Shown piece by piece: positions 28,058 through 37,322 of a stretch of DNA of 64,000 bases. Made by a program: the position numbers and the translations under genes. The number at the start of each line of letters is the position of its first letter. Positions within the stretch are counted from its first letter, which is position 1. The notes beneath the pieces were generated by a model. The model saw only the letters and a program-made list of their open reading frames with translations, had not been told where the DNA came from and did not search any database. Source of the DNA: Nostoc sp. HK-01. Its GTDB lineage: Bacteria > Cyanobacteriota > Cyanobacteriia > Cyanobacteriales > Nostocaceae. The stretch lies in contig AP018318.1 of the NCBI GenBank assembly GCA_003990705.1, positions 5,443,001 to 5,507,000 of the forward strand, in the 5' to 3' direction.

Positions 28058-29500
28058 ATGCTTGTAGATATTAGCATCCTCACTTTTTTTAGTGCAGCTA
28101 CCGTTGTAGTTCATACCTTGGGAATTGCCCATGCAGCCCATGCAGTTATGACAGTGCGTTCTTCCCGTGGGGCGATCGCTTGGAGTATTTCTTTGATCAC
28201 CTTTCCCTGGCTGGCTCTCCCCTTATACTGGATTTTAGGCAGAACTAAATTTCATGGATACGCCGAAGCCTTGCGCTCAGTCTTTGCTCAACACCAGAAA
28301 TTAGTTCATCAAGCTTATAGTGAAATAACTAAATTTCAGGTTGCAGTCCCAGAGAAATTAAAATCACTAGAACCATTAGCAGAAACATTTACAGGCATTT
28401 GCTTTACATCAGGTAATGCTGCGGAATTACTCATTGATGGACAGCAAACATATCAAGCAATGTTGAGTGCTATCGCCTCTGCAAAAAGTTATATCTTGTT
28501 GCAATCTTACATCGTTGATGATGACGCAGCAGGTAATGAATTTCAAGCAGCTTTAATTACTAAAGCCAAACAAGGTATACGCATCTATTTTCTTTATGAC
28601 GAAATTGGTTCTAACAAATTACCTCACACTTATCTCAACTCTCTGCGCCAAAATTTAATTCAAGTGAGCGCATTTCACACTACTAAAGGTAGAGGTAATC
28701 GTTTTCAACTTAATTTCCGCAACCATCGCAAAATTTTAGTTGTGGATGGTGAAATTGCATTTACTGGTGGTTTAAATATTGGTAATGACTATTTGGGTAA
28801 AAATCGCCGTCTGAGTCCTTGGCGCGACACTCATATCAAACTGCAAGGGCCGACTGTTCAAAGTCTGCAAAGTTCTTTTTTGCAAGATTGGTATTGGGCA
28901 AATCGCCAAGTTATCGATGTTAACTGGCAAGTGCAACCCAACAGGGAAGCTAACCAAACAGCACTTATCTTACCCACTGGCCCCGCTGATAAACACAAAG
29001 CTTGTCAACTTTTTTTCGTTAATGCGATTAATCAAGCGCAAACTCGTCTTTGGATTGCTACTCCCTATTTTGTCCCAGATGATTCGACTTTGACAGCCTT
29101 AAAACTAGCAGCAATGCGCGGTGTTGATGTGCGAATTATCTTACCAAACCGACCTGATCACTTATTTGTTTATCTGTGTTCTTTCTCCTACTACAACGAA
29201 ATGAAAGCTCTAGATATCAAATTTTATCGCTACAAACATGGATTTATGCACCAAAAAATTATCCTCATCGATAATGATTTAGCAGGAGTAGGCACAGTCA
29301 ACCTCGATAATCGCTCATTTTTTCTCAACTTTGAAGTCATGGCATTTATGATCAATGCTCAATTTGCTCATAGCGTTGATAAAATGCTCAAAACCGATTT
29401 AGCTGCCTCAATTACAGTAAATTTCTCTGAATATGATAAAAAACCTCTGTGGTTCAAGTTAGCTGTGAGAATATCTCGATTACTTACACCTTTGTTGTAA
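28058..29500 (+). CDS. cls: Cardiolipin synthase (phospholipase D family)
   Basis: A 480-residue membrane protein. Two N-terminal membrane segments (residues 5-60, with WSISLITFPWLALPLYWILGR) are followed by two PLD domains with the HKD motifs NHRKILVVDGEIAFTGG and MHQKIILIDNDLAGVGT. This is the Cls architecture, which makes cardiolipin from two phosphatidylglycerols. Cyanobacteria are usually said to contain little or no cardiolipin, so the true product may differ. It is cotranscribed with the EEP gene 10 bases upstream. Confidence 0.88.
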   Translation: MLVDISILTFFSAATVVVHTLGIAHAAHAVMTVRSSRGAIAWSISLITFPWLALPLYWILGRTKFHGYAEALRSVFAQHQKLVHQAYSEITKFQVAVPEKLKSLEPLAETFTGICFTSGNAAELLIDGQQTYQAMLSAIASAKSYILLQSYIVDDDAAGNEFQAALITKAKQGIRIYFLYDEIGSNKLPHTYLNSLRQNLIQVSAFHTTKGRGNRFQLNFRNHRKILVVDGEIAFTGGLNIGNDYLGKNRRLSPWRDTHIKLQGPTVQSLQSSFLQDWYWANRQVIDVNWQVQPNREANQTALILPTGPADKHKACQLFFVNAINQAQTRLWIATPYFVPDDSTLTALKLAAMRGVDVRIILPNRPDHLFVYLCSFSYYNEMKALDIKFYRYKHGFMHQKIILIDNDLAGVGTVNLDNRSFFLNFEVMAFMINAQFAHSVDKMLKTDLAASITVNFSEYDKKPLWFKLAVRISRLLTPLL

Positions 29501-29646
29501 CAATACACCGATGCTAGTTAAGAGAATTCCGAGGATATTTTATTTATGGGGCAAATTTATATAGAGTATTTGCCAAGGCAAATCATTTAACGAGAAAATA
29601 ATATGGTATCAACTGTTAACTGCTAACTGTATTAGTGAAGTCCAGT

Positions 29647-30933
29647 ATGACACCAATTGCATTTCACGTGGAAGGAAAAAAACCTATAAAGTCCGAAGAT
29701 TATAAAACTTCGGAGGAACTAGAGTCCGAGTATCCAGGATTAAAAATATGCCCTATTTGCGATGGTGTTCTACACTTTGTTCCACAATTTTTCAAAAAGG
29801 TGAACAACAGGATAATCACTGTCGCCTCCTTCTTTAGACATGATAGCGAAGAAGCTAATAACCTTTGTCCTACTCGTAATATGGGTGAATCTATTGAGCA
29901 TTTATGGATAAAAGTCGAAACTCAGCGCAGATATAAAGAAGCGGCAAGCTATGCAGGATTTAAAAATTTGAGTATCGACATTGAGAAGAATATTAATAAA
30001 CCTAATGGTTATAATCGTCCTGACATTCTGATAAAAAATAACGACAAACCTATATTTGCTGTTGAAGTTCAAACCTCTGGTATTTCAGAACTTAACCAAG
30101 CTAATAGAGCATTTGGACATCAACTAGCAGGTATTGATTTAACGGACTGGCGATGTACTGATAATAGCCGTATGGCTGTAGAACGAGCAATCTGGCGCTA
30201 TGGTTTTGCACATACAACGGATATTTACAGAGCTACTCATGAAGAGTTATACGATAACGGATATTTTATCCAAAAAATTTTTAAGGAAACAATTAGAAAT
30301 ATTGAATTTACCCTTCACCACCCTAACCAGAATGGTATTAGAGCAACGATAGACAGCGATGCCAAACTATTAGAAAAAGCTTTACAAGATTCTACTTCAT
30401 CAAATATTCCGAAACTTTCAGATAACAATACAGAATCAAAAAGATACAACTTACTCCGTCCTCAAGAATACAATGAATTATGTAAATCCTTAACTCCGAT
30501 TGTAGATATTCTGAAATCAGGTATTCATCACGATGACCTTATTGGTTGGTACGTCAAAATCAAAGGACAAACCATTACAGAAGGTATGATCAAGGCAATT
30601 GAACCTATATGTAAGAAAATAGTTTCAATTCAAATGTTTTATACTAATAACAACGAAATTGTACCTATTGAATCAGTTAGTATTGTTAACTGGAATGAAA
30701 CTATCTGTGGCTCAACTATAAAAGAAACACCGAAAGTAAACTCAGAGCTAGATCGACTCGAACCCCAAAAACGATTAATCTGGAAAGTAGGTGATCGCGC
30801 TTCGTGGAAAAATGCTCCATCCTGGTGGAATCCTTATGGCGAAGAAATTATCAGCATTGAAGATAACAAATGTATGATTAACTATTGGGGAAGTCCAATC
30901 GATTTGACTCAATTATTTCCTCCGAATATTTAG
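29647..30933 (+). CDS. CoiA-like putative PD-(D/E)XK nuclease with zinc-finger N-terminus
   Basis: A 428-residue protein; a GTG 12 bases upstream of the ATG is an equal start candidate. The N-terminal KICPICDG...SFFRHDSEEANNLC has the Cys/His pattern of the CoiA N-terminal zinc-binding segment. Then come GESIEHLWIKVE, RPDILI and FAVEVQTSG, which fit the E...D...ExQ active site of restriction-like nucleases. CoiA acts in competence in Gram-positive bacteria; similar standalone proteins are found scattered in bacteria. The C-terminal 180 residues are unrecognised. The gene lacks HIP1 and is A/T-rich, so it may have been acquired. No partner gene is adjacent. Confidence 0.55.
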   Translation: MTPIAFHVEGKKPIKSEDYKTSEELESEYPGLKICPICDGVLHFVPQFFKKVNNRIITVASFFRHDSEEANNLCPTRNMGESIEHLWIKVETQRRYKEAASYAGFKNLSIDIEKNINKPNGYNRPDILIKNNDKPIFAVEVQTSGISELNQANRAFGHQLAGIDLTDWRCTDNSRMAVERAIWRYGFAHTTDIYRATHEELYDNGYFIQKIFKETIRNIEFTLHHPNQNGIRATIDSDAKLLEKALQDSTSSNIPKLSDNNTESKRYNLLRPQEYNELCKSLTPIVDILKSGIHHDDLIGWYVKIKGQTITEGMIKAIEPICKKIVSIQMFYTNNNEIVPIESVSIVNWNETICGSTIKETPKVNSELDRLEPQKRLIWKVGDRASWKNAPSWWNPYGEEIISIEDNKCMINYWGSPIDLTQLFPPNI

Positions 30934-31094
30934 ACCAAACTCTTGCACACTTCTTTGCGGCTTTGCGTCTTTGCGCGAAATAATTTAAGTCAAAATTCTC
31001 AGATTACCAGTCAATAAGGTTCCAGAATTTGCTAAACTCCAACTTCGGAGATCACAAATAGACTTAAATATTGGGAATTCGGAGGGGTTTCAGG

Positions 31095-32324
31095 GTGGCT
31101 CACGATGAACGTGCAGTAACAAAACAAATTCATCCAAAAGATATTTCCTGGCCATTTTGGCCGATTGTGCCACTCTACCCGTATAGCAGGCGGCGGACAA
31201 TTCGTAAAGAAGTCATCAAAAACACTATCTGGACTTTTGACCAATTACAAGGCATCTTTTATGTTGTTGTGCCGATTCGGATGACTGTTGTCAAGCTAGA
31301 TGCAGGTGGTTTACTGGTATATGCGCCTGTTGCACCAACAAAAGAATGTCTTCAACTTGTTCAGGAGTTGGTAGCAGAACATGGCGATATCAAATATATT
31401 ATCTTGCCAACTATCTCTGGTATCGAACACAAAGTTTTTGTCGGCCCTTTTGCAAGATGCTTTCCTAACGCACAGGTGTTTGTTGCGCCGAATCAATGGA
31501 GTTTCCCGTTGAATTTACCATTAAGTTGGTTGGGTTTACCTGCAAAACGCACTCAAGTTTTGCCAGAAGATAGCAGTCAAGCGCCTTTTGCTGATGAGTT
31601 GGACTATGCAATCTTAAAGACAATTGATTTAGGCCCTGGTAAGTTTACAGAAGTGGCATTTTTTCATAAGCGATCGCACACTTTATTAGTCACAGATGCG
31701 GTGGTATCTGTACCAGAAGAACCACCAGCGATCGTCCAACTCGACCCCTATCCTTTACTATTCCACGCTAAAGAAAAAGGTTCGGATGTTGTGGCTGATA
31801 ATCAAATAAATCGCCGCAAAGGATGGGAACGCATCACACTGTTTGCTTTATACTTTCAACCCAGTGCTTTAGAAGTACCTACATGGGGCGATGTGTTCCG
31901 CGATGCTTTGAAAGCACCAGAACGCTCTAGGAAGGCTTATTTTGGCTTATTTCCTTTTAAATGGCAAGAGAATTGGCAGAGGTCATTTCACGCTTTACGC
32001 GGAGATGGGCGTTTGTTTGTCGCACCAGTTTTACAAACTCTCATTCTTAACCGCGCACCCAAAGAAACACTTGATTGGGCTGATAAAGTCGCAAGTTGGA
32101 ATTTTCAGTGGGTGATTCCTTGTCATTTTGACGCACCAATTAAAGCTCAACCGCAGCAATTTCGCCAAGCATTTTCTTTTTTAGAAAAACAACCAACGGT
32201 CAGTACAGGTTTGTTTAATAGTAGTAGTTATCCCTTACCAGAGGACGATTTTAAAATTCTTCGAGAAATTGATGCAGGTTTAAATAAAACTGGAATTGTC
32301 CCGCCTGCGAAGGAGAAAATCTAA
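31095..32324 (+). CDS. DUF4336 domain protein (metallo-beta-lactamase-like fold)
   Basis: A 409-residue protein. The GTG at 31095 is chosen because GGAGGGG lies 7 bases before it; the open frame starts at 31071 with a TTG. The body (KLDAGGLLVYAPVAPTKEC, IKYIILPTISGIEHKVFVGPF, FPNAQVFVAPNQWSFPLNLP) matches DUF4336, a cyanobacterial and plant family with a degenerate metallo-hydrolase fold. Only one of the usual metal His residues is clear (GIEHK). Function unknown. Its stop is 15 bases from that of the opposing GGDEF gene. Confidence 0.8.
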   Translation: MAHDERAVTKQIHPKDISWPFWPIVPLYPYSRRRTIRKEVIKNTIWTFDQLQGIFYVVVPIRMTVVKLDAGGLLVYAPVAPTKECLQLVQELVAEHGDIKYIILPTISGIEHKVFVGPFARCFPNAQVFVAPNQWSFPLNLPLSWLGLPAKRTQVLPEDSSQAPFADELDYAILKTIDLGPGKFTEVAFFHKRSHTLLVTDAVVSVPEEPPAIVQLDPYPLLFHAKEKGSDVVADNQINRRKGWERITLFALYFQPSALEVPTWGDVFRDALKAPERSRKAYFGLFPFKWQENWQRSFHALRGDGRLFVAPVLQTLILNRAPKETLDWADKVASWNFQWVIPCHFDAPIKAQPQQFRQAFSFLEKQPTVSTGLFNSSSYPLPEDDFKILREIDAGLNKTGIVPPAKEKI

Positions 32325-32338
32325 AAGGTATTAGGGAT

Positions 32339-33805
32339 TTAGAAGCAAATTTGATTACGTCCGTTTTTCTTGGCTGCTCTGACTTTATCGCTGGCTCGCT
32401 GCAAAAAAGACACAAGGTTATTTTCTGCCATTAGTTCGACAACACCAATACTGGTGGTGAGGTGAAACTGCTGGCCATTGTAGGCTGTGATGATTTCTTC
32501 ACTCAAAGCTAGGCGAATTCGTTCAGCTATTTGACATCCGGTATTGAGATCAGTGTTGGACATGACAATACAAAATTCTTCGCCACCGTAGCGTGTAACC
32601 CAATCTCCTGCTCGGATATGAGTTGTAAATATTTTTGCAGCAGTTTTTAAAGCTTGATCACCAGTAGGAAAACCGTAGGTACGATTCACCTCACCGAAAT
32701 TATCTAAATCAAGGAGCAAGATTGTTAGCCGTTGCTGATATTTATGATATTTTTCGATCTCACGGGCTAGTAATCTATCGAGATAGCGGCGATTAAACAC
32801 CTCAGTTAAGCCATCGTGTTCTGCTTCTATGCGGTATTTATTGGCTAAACGACTAGCTTTCAGCACCATTTCACTAATCATTCGTTCCGCAGTGACACGA
32901 ATGCGATGCTCAAAATCAGTTATGAGTTTATCTTGACCGGAAGCGTCTGCGATCGCCTCAAATTCTTCTGAGGTGACAACGCGGTTACGTCCCTTTTGCT
33001 TGGCCGCATAGATACATTGATTGATTTCTTGCCATAATTGCTCAACGGAAGAATGTCCTGACATCGTAACTACTCCTAATGAAGCTGTTAGATGCACAGA
33101 AGACATGTCATTCAGCTTGAATTCATGAGTTTCGATCTGCGTTCTGAGAAATTCGGCAAAAGCTTTTCCCTGCACCATACAACCATCCATACAAATAGCA
33201 AATTTATCGCCGCCTGTCCGAGCGACGATACTTGCTCCTAGTGAGTACTTTTGGAGAATTTGTCCAATCTCTTGTAGTATCTGATCTCCGACATTATGAC
33301 CATAGCGATCGTTAATAAATTTAAACCGATCAATATCTAAGTAAATTAAAGATACAGGTTCTACCTCTTCGTTGGATGTTAAAAGCTTGATGGCATAATC
33401 ATTAAATTTGCGAAAATTAGCAATTCCTGTTAACTTATCCAGACTAAATAAATGCTTTTGTTGGTTATGCCAAATACTGCGCTGTAAACGTAAACCTATT
33501 TGCTGATCAATAGCATCAAGTTTACAGGTTTCATCTCCTGCTTCTAACCAGCAAAGAACAGCAGCTTCTTGCTCAATTGTCTCTACTAAGACTACTATTG
33601 GCAAACCAACAGTAGTATACATATATTTGGCTTGCTCCAAATTTTCAAAAGTTTTGATATCGAGTACAATCACGTCAAAATCTTGCTCAAATAAAGTTGA
33701 AATATCAACTTGCATCCACTCAAAATCGAGGGGAATATTTATTGGTTGAGGCAAATCTAGTGAACTACACCACGCAACTCGAATTGCATTCACCTGTTTA
33801 TTCAT
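32339..33805 (-). CDS. Tandem GGDEF domain protein (diguanylate cyclase)
   Basis: A 488-residue protein. The first 115 residues resemble a receiver fold (FDVIVLDIKTFENLEQ), but the acidic pocket is incomplete. The first GGDEF domain (about 140-285) has the degenerate motif RTGGDKF; the second (about 320-480) has an intact RYGGEEF, with an inhibitory-site RAGD five residues before it. The second domain should make cyclic di-GMP and be product-inhibited, while the first is likely inactive or regulatory. No EAL domain and no membrane segment. Confidence 0.92.
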   Translation of the reverse strand: MNKQVNAIRVAWCSSLDLPQPINIPLDFEWMQVDISTLFEQDFDVIVLDIKTFENLEQAKYMYTTVGLPIVVLVETIEQEAAVLCWLEAGDETCKLDAIDQQIGLRLQRSIWHNQQKHLFSLDKLTGIANFRKFNDYAIKLLTSNEEVEPVSLIYLDIDRFKFINDRYGHNVGDQILQEIGQILQKYSLGASIVARTGGDKFAICMDGCMVQGKAFAEFLRTQIETHEFKLNDMSSVHLTASLGVVTMSGHSSVEQLWQEINQCIYAAKQKGRNRVVTSEEFEAIADASGQDKLITDFEHRIRVTAERMISEMVLKASRLANKYRIEAEHDGLTEVFNRRYLDRLLAREIEKYHKYQQRLTILLLDLDNFGEVNRTYGFPTGDQALKTAAKIFTTHIRAGDWVTRYGGEEFCIVMSNTDLNTGCQIAERIRLALSEEIITAYNGQQFHLTTSIGVVELMAENNLVSFLQRASDKVRAAKKNGRNQICF

Positions 33806-34230
33806 TAATTTCCAACTTTAGTAACCGACAAAAGTGTATGGGTAACTTAAAGTTTAACAAGTGAATTCAGTAGTCTGTGAGCAACATTCTTTAACTAAGA
33901 AATTAAGTTATTCTAGGTGAAGTTACTAACATGGAAATTGCTGAGTATGATGAAATTACTAAAAATTGTGTTTCCATTCCAGCCATTAATATGAATTTGA
34001 CGAGATTTTAAGCCAGTTATAGCAATCTTAAATGAGTCATGAAAAATATAGATAAGGAAACGAACTAAAACTATTTTGGATTATGGAAGGCTTTATTGAT
34101 CATCTGTTCAGAACTCAATTTCTCACAATCATTTTTCAAATGGATATAACCTAATACTCTTGCGTTGTTAACGGATTAAAATCCTTCTAAATTCATTTAT
34201 GCCAAAGACAAAAAATTTTCTCTAAAATGT
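33806..34230. other. Gap between the GGDEF gene and cobB; no gene seen
   Basis: The 425-base A/T-rich stretch holds the promoter of the GGDEF gene and the end of cobB. A small palindrome, ggattaaaatcc (34171-34182), is the only structure noted. I see no RNA gene. Confidence 0.4.
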
Positions 34231-35694
34231 TCAAGTCATAACATTGCTGTAGTACATCCTATGAGACTGACATTGTTGAATAAATCGCTGGGGAATTTCT
34301 ATACTAGCGCCCCAATGTAAATGTATATATGAAGCATGAAGATTAATAGGTAAATTCCAGCCTTCAAAGCCCATATTTTCATCACAATCGTAGCGGTAAG
34401 TTTCAAATAATGGCTGATGAGAATTAGCTCTTAAACTTGAGCGATGAAATTCATGTCCGTAAATATTTGTCCCAGCATTTACTAACAAACTATCTTGTAA
34501 AGCTACCGCCCGACGATAACCCAAAGTTAAACGTCCACCCATACAAGCAGATGTGGGGATTATTCCTACCATTGGGTAAGTTTTACCCTCAAAATCAATG
34601 ACTTCTCGACACAAATACATCAATCCGCCACACTCGGCAATTGTGGGCATTCCTTGAAGAATAGCTGTTTTGACGGCTTGCAAAACATTTGTATTTTTAG
34701 TTAATTGTTCAGCAAATACTTCTGGAAAACCACCACCAAAATACATTCCTTGAATATTTGGCGGTAATTCTGCATCTGCTAAAGGACTCCAAAAGGCTAA
34801 CTCTGCGCCTAATTGTTGGAGTAAATCAAGGTTATCTTGATAATAAAAATTAAAAGCGCGATCGCGTGCAACGGCAATCCTTACTTGAGTGAGTGCTGTT
34901 AGCGGTAGCAGGAGTTGAGCAGCGTGCTGAGTTACCGAACTTTGCTCAACGCGGGGAACCCGCGCACGCAAGTTCTCGCTGAGTTTTGAGTTTTGAGTGT
35001 CTAACAACGGTAATAAACTTTGCCAATCGAAGCAAGTATCACCTAAATCAGCTAGACGTTCTACTACAGCATCCAGTTCACTAATTTCGCCTGTGGGGAC
35101 TAAGCCGAGATGGCGGTCAGGAATTGTAATGTTATCTTGACGACGCAATACACCAAGAATCGGTAATTGTAGAGATTGTAGAGCATCTTTGAGTAAAGAG
35201 AGATGGCGATCGCTCCCCACGCGATTTAGGACTAATCCAGCTATTTTAATTTTAGGGTCAAAGGAACAATAACCATGCGCGATCGCCGCCACAGAACCCG
35301 ATAACCGACTGCAATCAATTACCAACACTACAGGTAAATCTAGTAACCGTGCAATATGCGCCGTACTAGCAAAAGTGAATGGGTGTTGACTATCGTCTGT
35401 TCCACTCCCCATCACCCCATCAAACAACCCCATCACCCCTTCCACCAAAGCATATTCACTTGCTTGGCGATGTTTAGCAAAACATTGCTGAACGTAGGCT
35501 TCACTAGTCAGCACTGGGTCTAAGTTGCGACAAGCAAGACCAGTCACATACTGATGAAACATTGGGTCAATATAGTCCGGGCCGACCTTGAAAGATTGCA
35601 CCTGACCACCACGACGACATAAAGATGCTAACAGGGCGAGTGTGACTGTTGTCTTACCCACCCCGCTACGTTCGCCAGCAATTACTAAAGCCAT
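34231..35694 (-). CDS. cobB: Cobyrinate a,c-diamide synthase (CobB/CbiA), with in-frame repeat insertion
   Basis: A 487-residue enzyme that amidates the a and c side chains of cobyrinate in cobalamin synthesis. The N-terminal ATP-binding domain has GERSGVGKTTVTLALL, FKVGPDYIDP and EGVMGLFDG; the C-terminal glutaminase domain has the nucleophile Cys in AECGGLMYLC and GHEFHRSS. Between them, at about residues 232-269, lies an extra segment encoded by a genomic repeat (34886-35002), which includes the peptide VTQHAAQLLLPLTAL. It falls in the linker, so both domains remain intact and the enzyme may still work. Usual length without insert is about 450. Confidence 0.93.
   Translation of the reverse strand: MALVIAGERSGVGKTTVTLALLASLCRRGGQVQSFKVGPDYIDPMFHQYVTGLACRNLDPVLTSEAYVQQCFAKHRQASEYALVEGVMGLFDGVMGSGTDDSQHPFTFASTAHIARLLDLPVVLVIDCSRLSGSVAAIAHGYCSFDPKIKIAGLVLNRVGSDRHLSLLKDALQSLQLPILGVLRRQDNITIPDRHLGLVPTGEISELDAVVERLADLGDTCFDWQSLLPLLDTQNSKLSENLRARVPRVEQSSVTQHAAQLLLPLTALTQVRIAVARDRAFNFYYQDNLDLLQQLGAELAFWSPLADAELPPNIQGMYFGGGFPEVFAEQLTKNTNVLQAVKTAILQGMPTIAECGGLMYLCREVIDFEGKTYPMVGIIPTSACMGGRLTLGYRRAVALQDSLLVNAGTNIYGHEFHRSSLRANSHQPLFETYRYDCDENMGFEGWNLPINLHASYIHLHWGASIEIPQRFIQQCQSHRMYYSNVMT
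34886..35002 (-). repeat. Repeat element inserted in frame within cobB
   Basis: The core 34892-34932 matches the intergenic repeat at 5902-5942 (other strand) with one mismatch in 41 bases. The whole unusual stretch is about 117 bases (39 codons), without stop codons in the cobB frame, and includes gcggggaacccgcgc, a GC-rich palindrome. Exact borders are estimated. Confidence 0.7.
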
Positions 35695-35800
35695 AAGAAG
35701 GTTAAGAGGTTGTGACTAGCTTAAATCTTAAAAGATTACGAACTATCTTAATAAAACCTCCGCGCAACTTTGCGCCAACCTCCATGTACCTTTGCGTTAA

Positions 35801-35836
35801 AAAAAGCCCCCCATTGTGAAAATTGGGAGACTTTTT
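35801..35836 (-). terminator. Strong terminator after opcA
   Basis: A 13-bp stem (aaaaagcccccca / tgggagacttttt, with G-U pairs) lies 22 bases after the opcA stop, with a T run on the minus strand. It ends the fbp-tal-zwf-opcA cluster. Confidence 0.75.
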
Positions 35837-35857
35837 GGAAAAATTAGCTGAGTCAAT

Positions 35858-37228
35858 CTAACCCTTCACTGAAGGTTTCACAGTTTGGGCAATAACTCCC
35901 AAGCTGTCTTCAAACAGAGTTTCACGTCCCCAGCGTTGTACTTGCTGACTCAGCAGTGCTTCCGCCTTTTGTTCTGACAGTGAACTCACTTGTTGGAATA
36001 AACCAGCAGATTGAGCGCCACCGTGGGTTTCCATCCGCATACAACCGCCAGTCTCCGAGCAGATGACTGTGCTACAGTCGGCTTTGGTATTAGTTGAACT
36101 CAGACGTAAAGCAATCAAGTCACCGGAGATATCGCCTGCATCAGCAACCGGAACTCCGGCTAACTCGGCTTCTATTTGTTTTTGGTCTTGAGTCACAAAG
36201 CGAATCCGAATGATATCGTAATCATTGCTTTCCTTTTGATAGGAAATCGGCATCCATTCTAGGCGACTAGCCAACCAACCTAAAAATAGTAGTGCTTGGG
36301 CGGGGTTGCCTTTTTCATAGTCAATTGTTACCCGGTCAATTTCCTTTAACGCAGCACGACGAGTGGGGGGGTCGTAAGCTTCCGCAGTCAATTCTTGCCA
36401 TGCTGATATACGCCGCCAATTCAAATCAGCCAAGGGGACATTAGTTTCTACTAACTCTTGTAGGCTGAGTAAATCACTTTCTGGCTCGGTAAAGTTGCAA
36501 GAATCAACGATGACGTTATTGCAAACTGCGGCTAGTCGCTTAAATAAGGCGTTGTTGGGGTCGGGAGTAGCTTTCCACCACAGGAACTTCGGCAGACCAC
36601 CAATTAATAATGCGGGAATCATCCCCCCAATTCTTTCTAAAGCCGAGGCTGTACCAGAAAGGGTGATGTATTCGCAACAAACAAGGGTGCTAGAAGATTG
36701 CTTTTGAATGGGGCAGTAAGCAGAAACTTGGGCTTTTACACCTTCATCTTCACCGGCAATTGGACATAGGGCAATGATGCGGCAGGGGTTACGTAAAGCT
36801 ATTTCATCAGCAATTCTGGGGCTGGTAACACTGAAGTTATAGGAACCATTGCCATTTTCTGCAACGGCTCCATTACCTTGGCGTTTGGTGTATTCTTCCC
36901 GCAATTTTACCAAAGTTTCTGGTGTAGCCGTGCCAGTTTCTAGCAGTTCATATTTTTGTTGCGCTTGTCGCAGTGCGATGTCTGTCTGTGGCCCTAAAAT
37001 CCCATCGATGGGGCCGTTATAAAATCCCAGAGATGCTAATAGATATTGGGTTTCTTCAGGTTCGTAAACCACTAAGGTAAAAGTTGTGGCACGAGTAGCA
37101 GCAGGTAAGCCGCCATCTTCACCAGTGATGCCGTAACTTTGCCAAATTTGATTCAATTCCGCTTCGATTTCATTCAGCGAAATGTCCTTGGGGGCTTGGA
37201 GTGAAAAAATGGTAGGAGCTTGGGTCAT
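35858..37228 (-). CDS. opcA: Glucose-6-phosphate dehydrogenase assembly protein OpcA
   Basis: A 456-residue protein. The OpcA core includes GLPAATRATTFTLVVYEPEE at the N-terminus and FLWWKATPDPNN, ISAWQELTAEAYDPPTRRAAL further on. An inserted peptidoglycan-binding-like segment (about residues 58-110, LGFYNGPIDGILGPQTDIALR) is present, as in other cyanobacterial OpcA. OpcA is needed for full activity of the Zwf enzyme and links it to redox control in Nostoc and Anabaena. It is the last gene of the cluster, 94 bases after zwf. Confidence 0.95.
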   Translation of the reverse strand: MTQAPTIFSLQAPKDISLNEIEAELNQIWQSYGITGEDGGLPAATRATTFTLVVYEPEETQYLLASLGFYNGPIDGILGPQTDIALRQAQQKYELLETGTATPETLVKLREEYTKRQGNGAVAENGNGSYNFSVTSPRIADEIALRNPCRIIALCPIAGEDEGVKAQVSAYCPIQKQSSSTLVCCEYITLSGTASALERIGGMIPALLIGGLPKFLWWKATPDPNNALFKRLAAVCNNVIVDSCNFTEPESDLLSLQELVETNVPLADLNWRRISAWQELTAEAYDPPTRRAALKEIDRVTIDYEKGNPAQALLFLGWLASRLEWMPISYQKESNDYDIIRIRFVTQDQKQIEAELAGVPVADAGDISGDLIALRLSSTNTKADCSTVICSETGGCMRMETHGGAQSAGLFQQVSSLSEQKAEALLSQQVQRWGRETLFEDSLGVIAQTVKPSVKG

Positions 37229-37235
37229 AGCTTTT

Positions 37236-37277
37236 GAAGTAGGAAGTATGAAGTATGAAGTAGGAAGTATGAAGTAT
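37236..37277. repeat. Heptamer tandem repeat between zwf and opcA
   Basis: Six tandem heptamers of the form GAAGTA(G/T) lie just before the opcA start, followed by a partly complementary segment (gccttcagacttcatact) that can fold back. This is of the short tandem heptamer repeat (STRR) type known from heterocystous cyanobacteria. It could modulate read-through from zwf to opcA. Confidence 0.7.
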
Positions 37278-37322
37278 GAAGGCTGAGATTTTTTCAGACT
37301 TTAGCCTTCAGACTTCATACTT

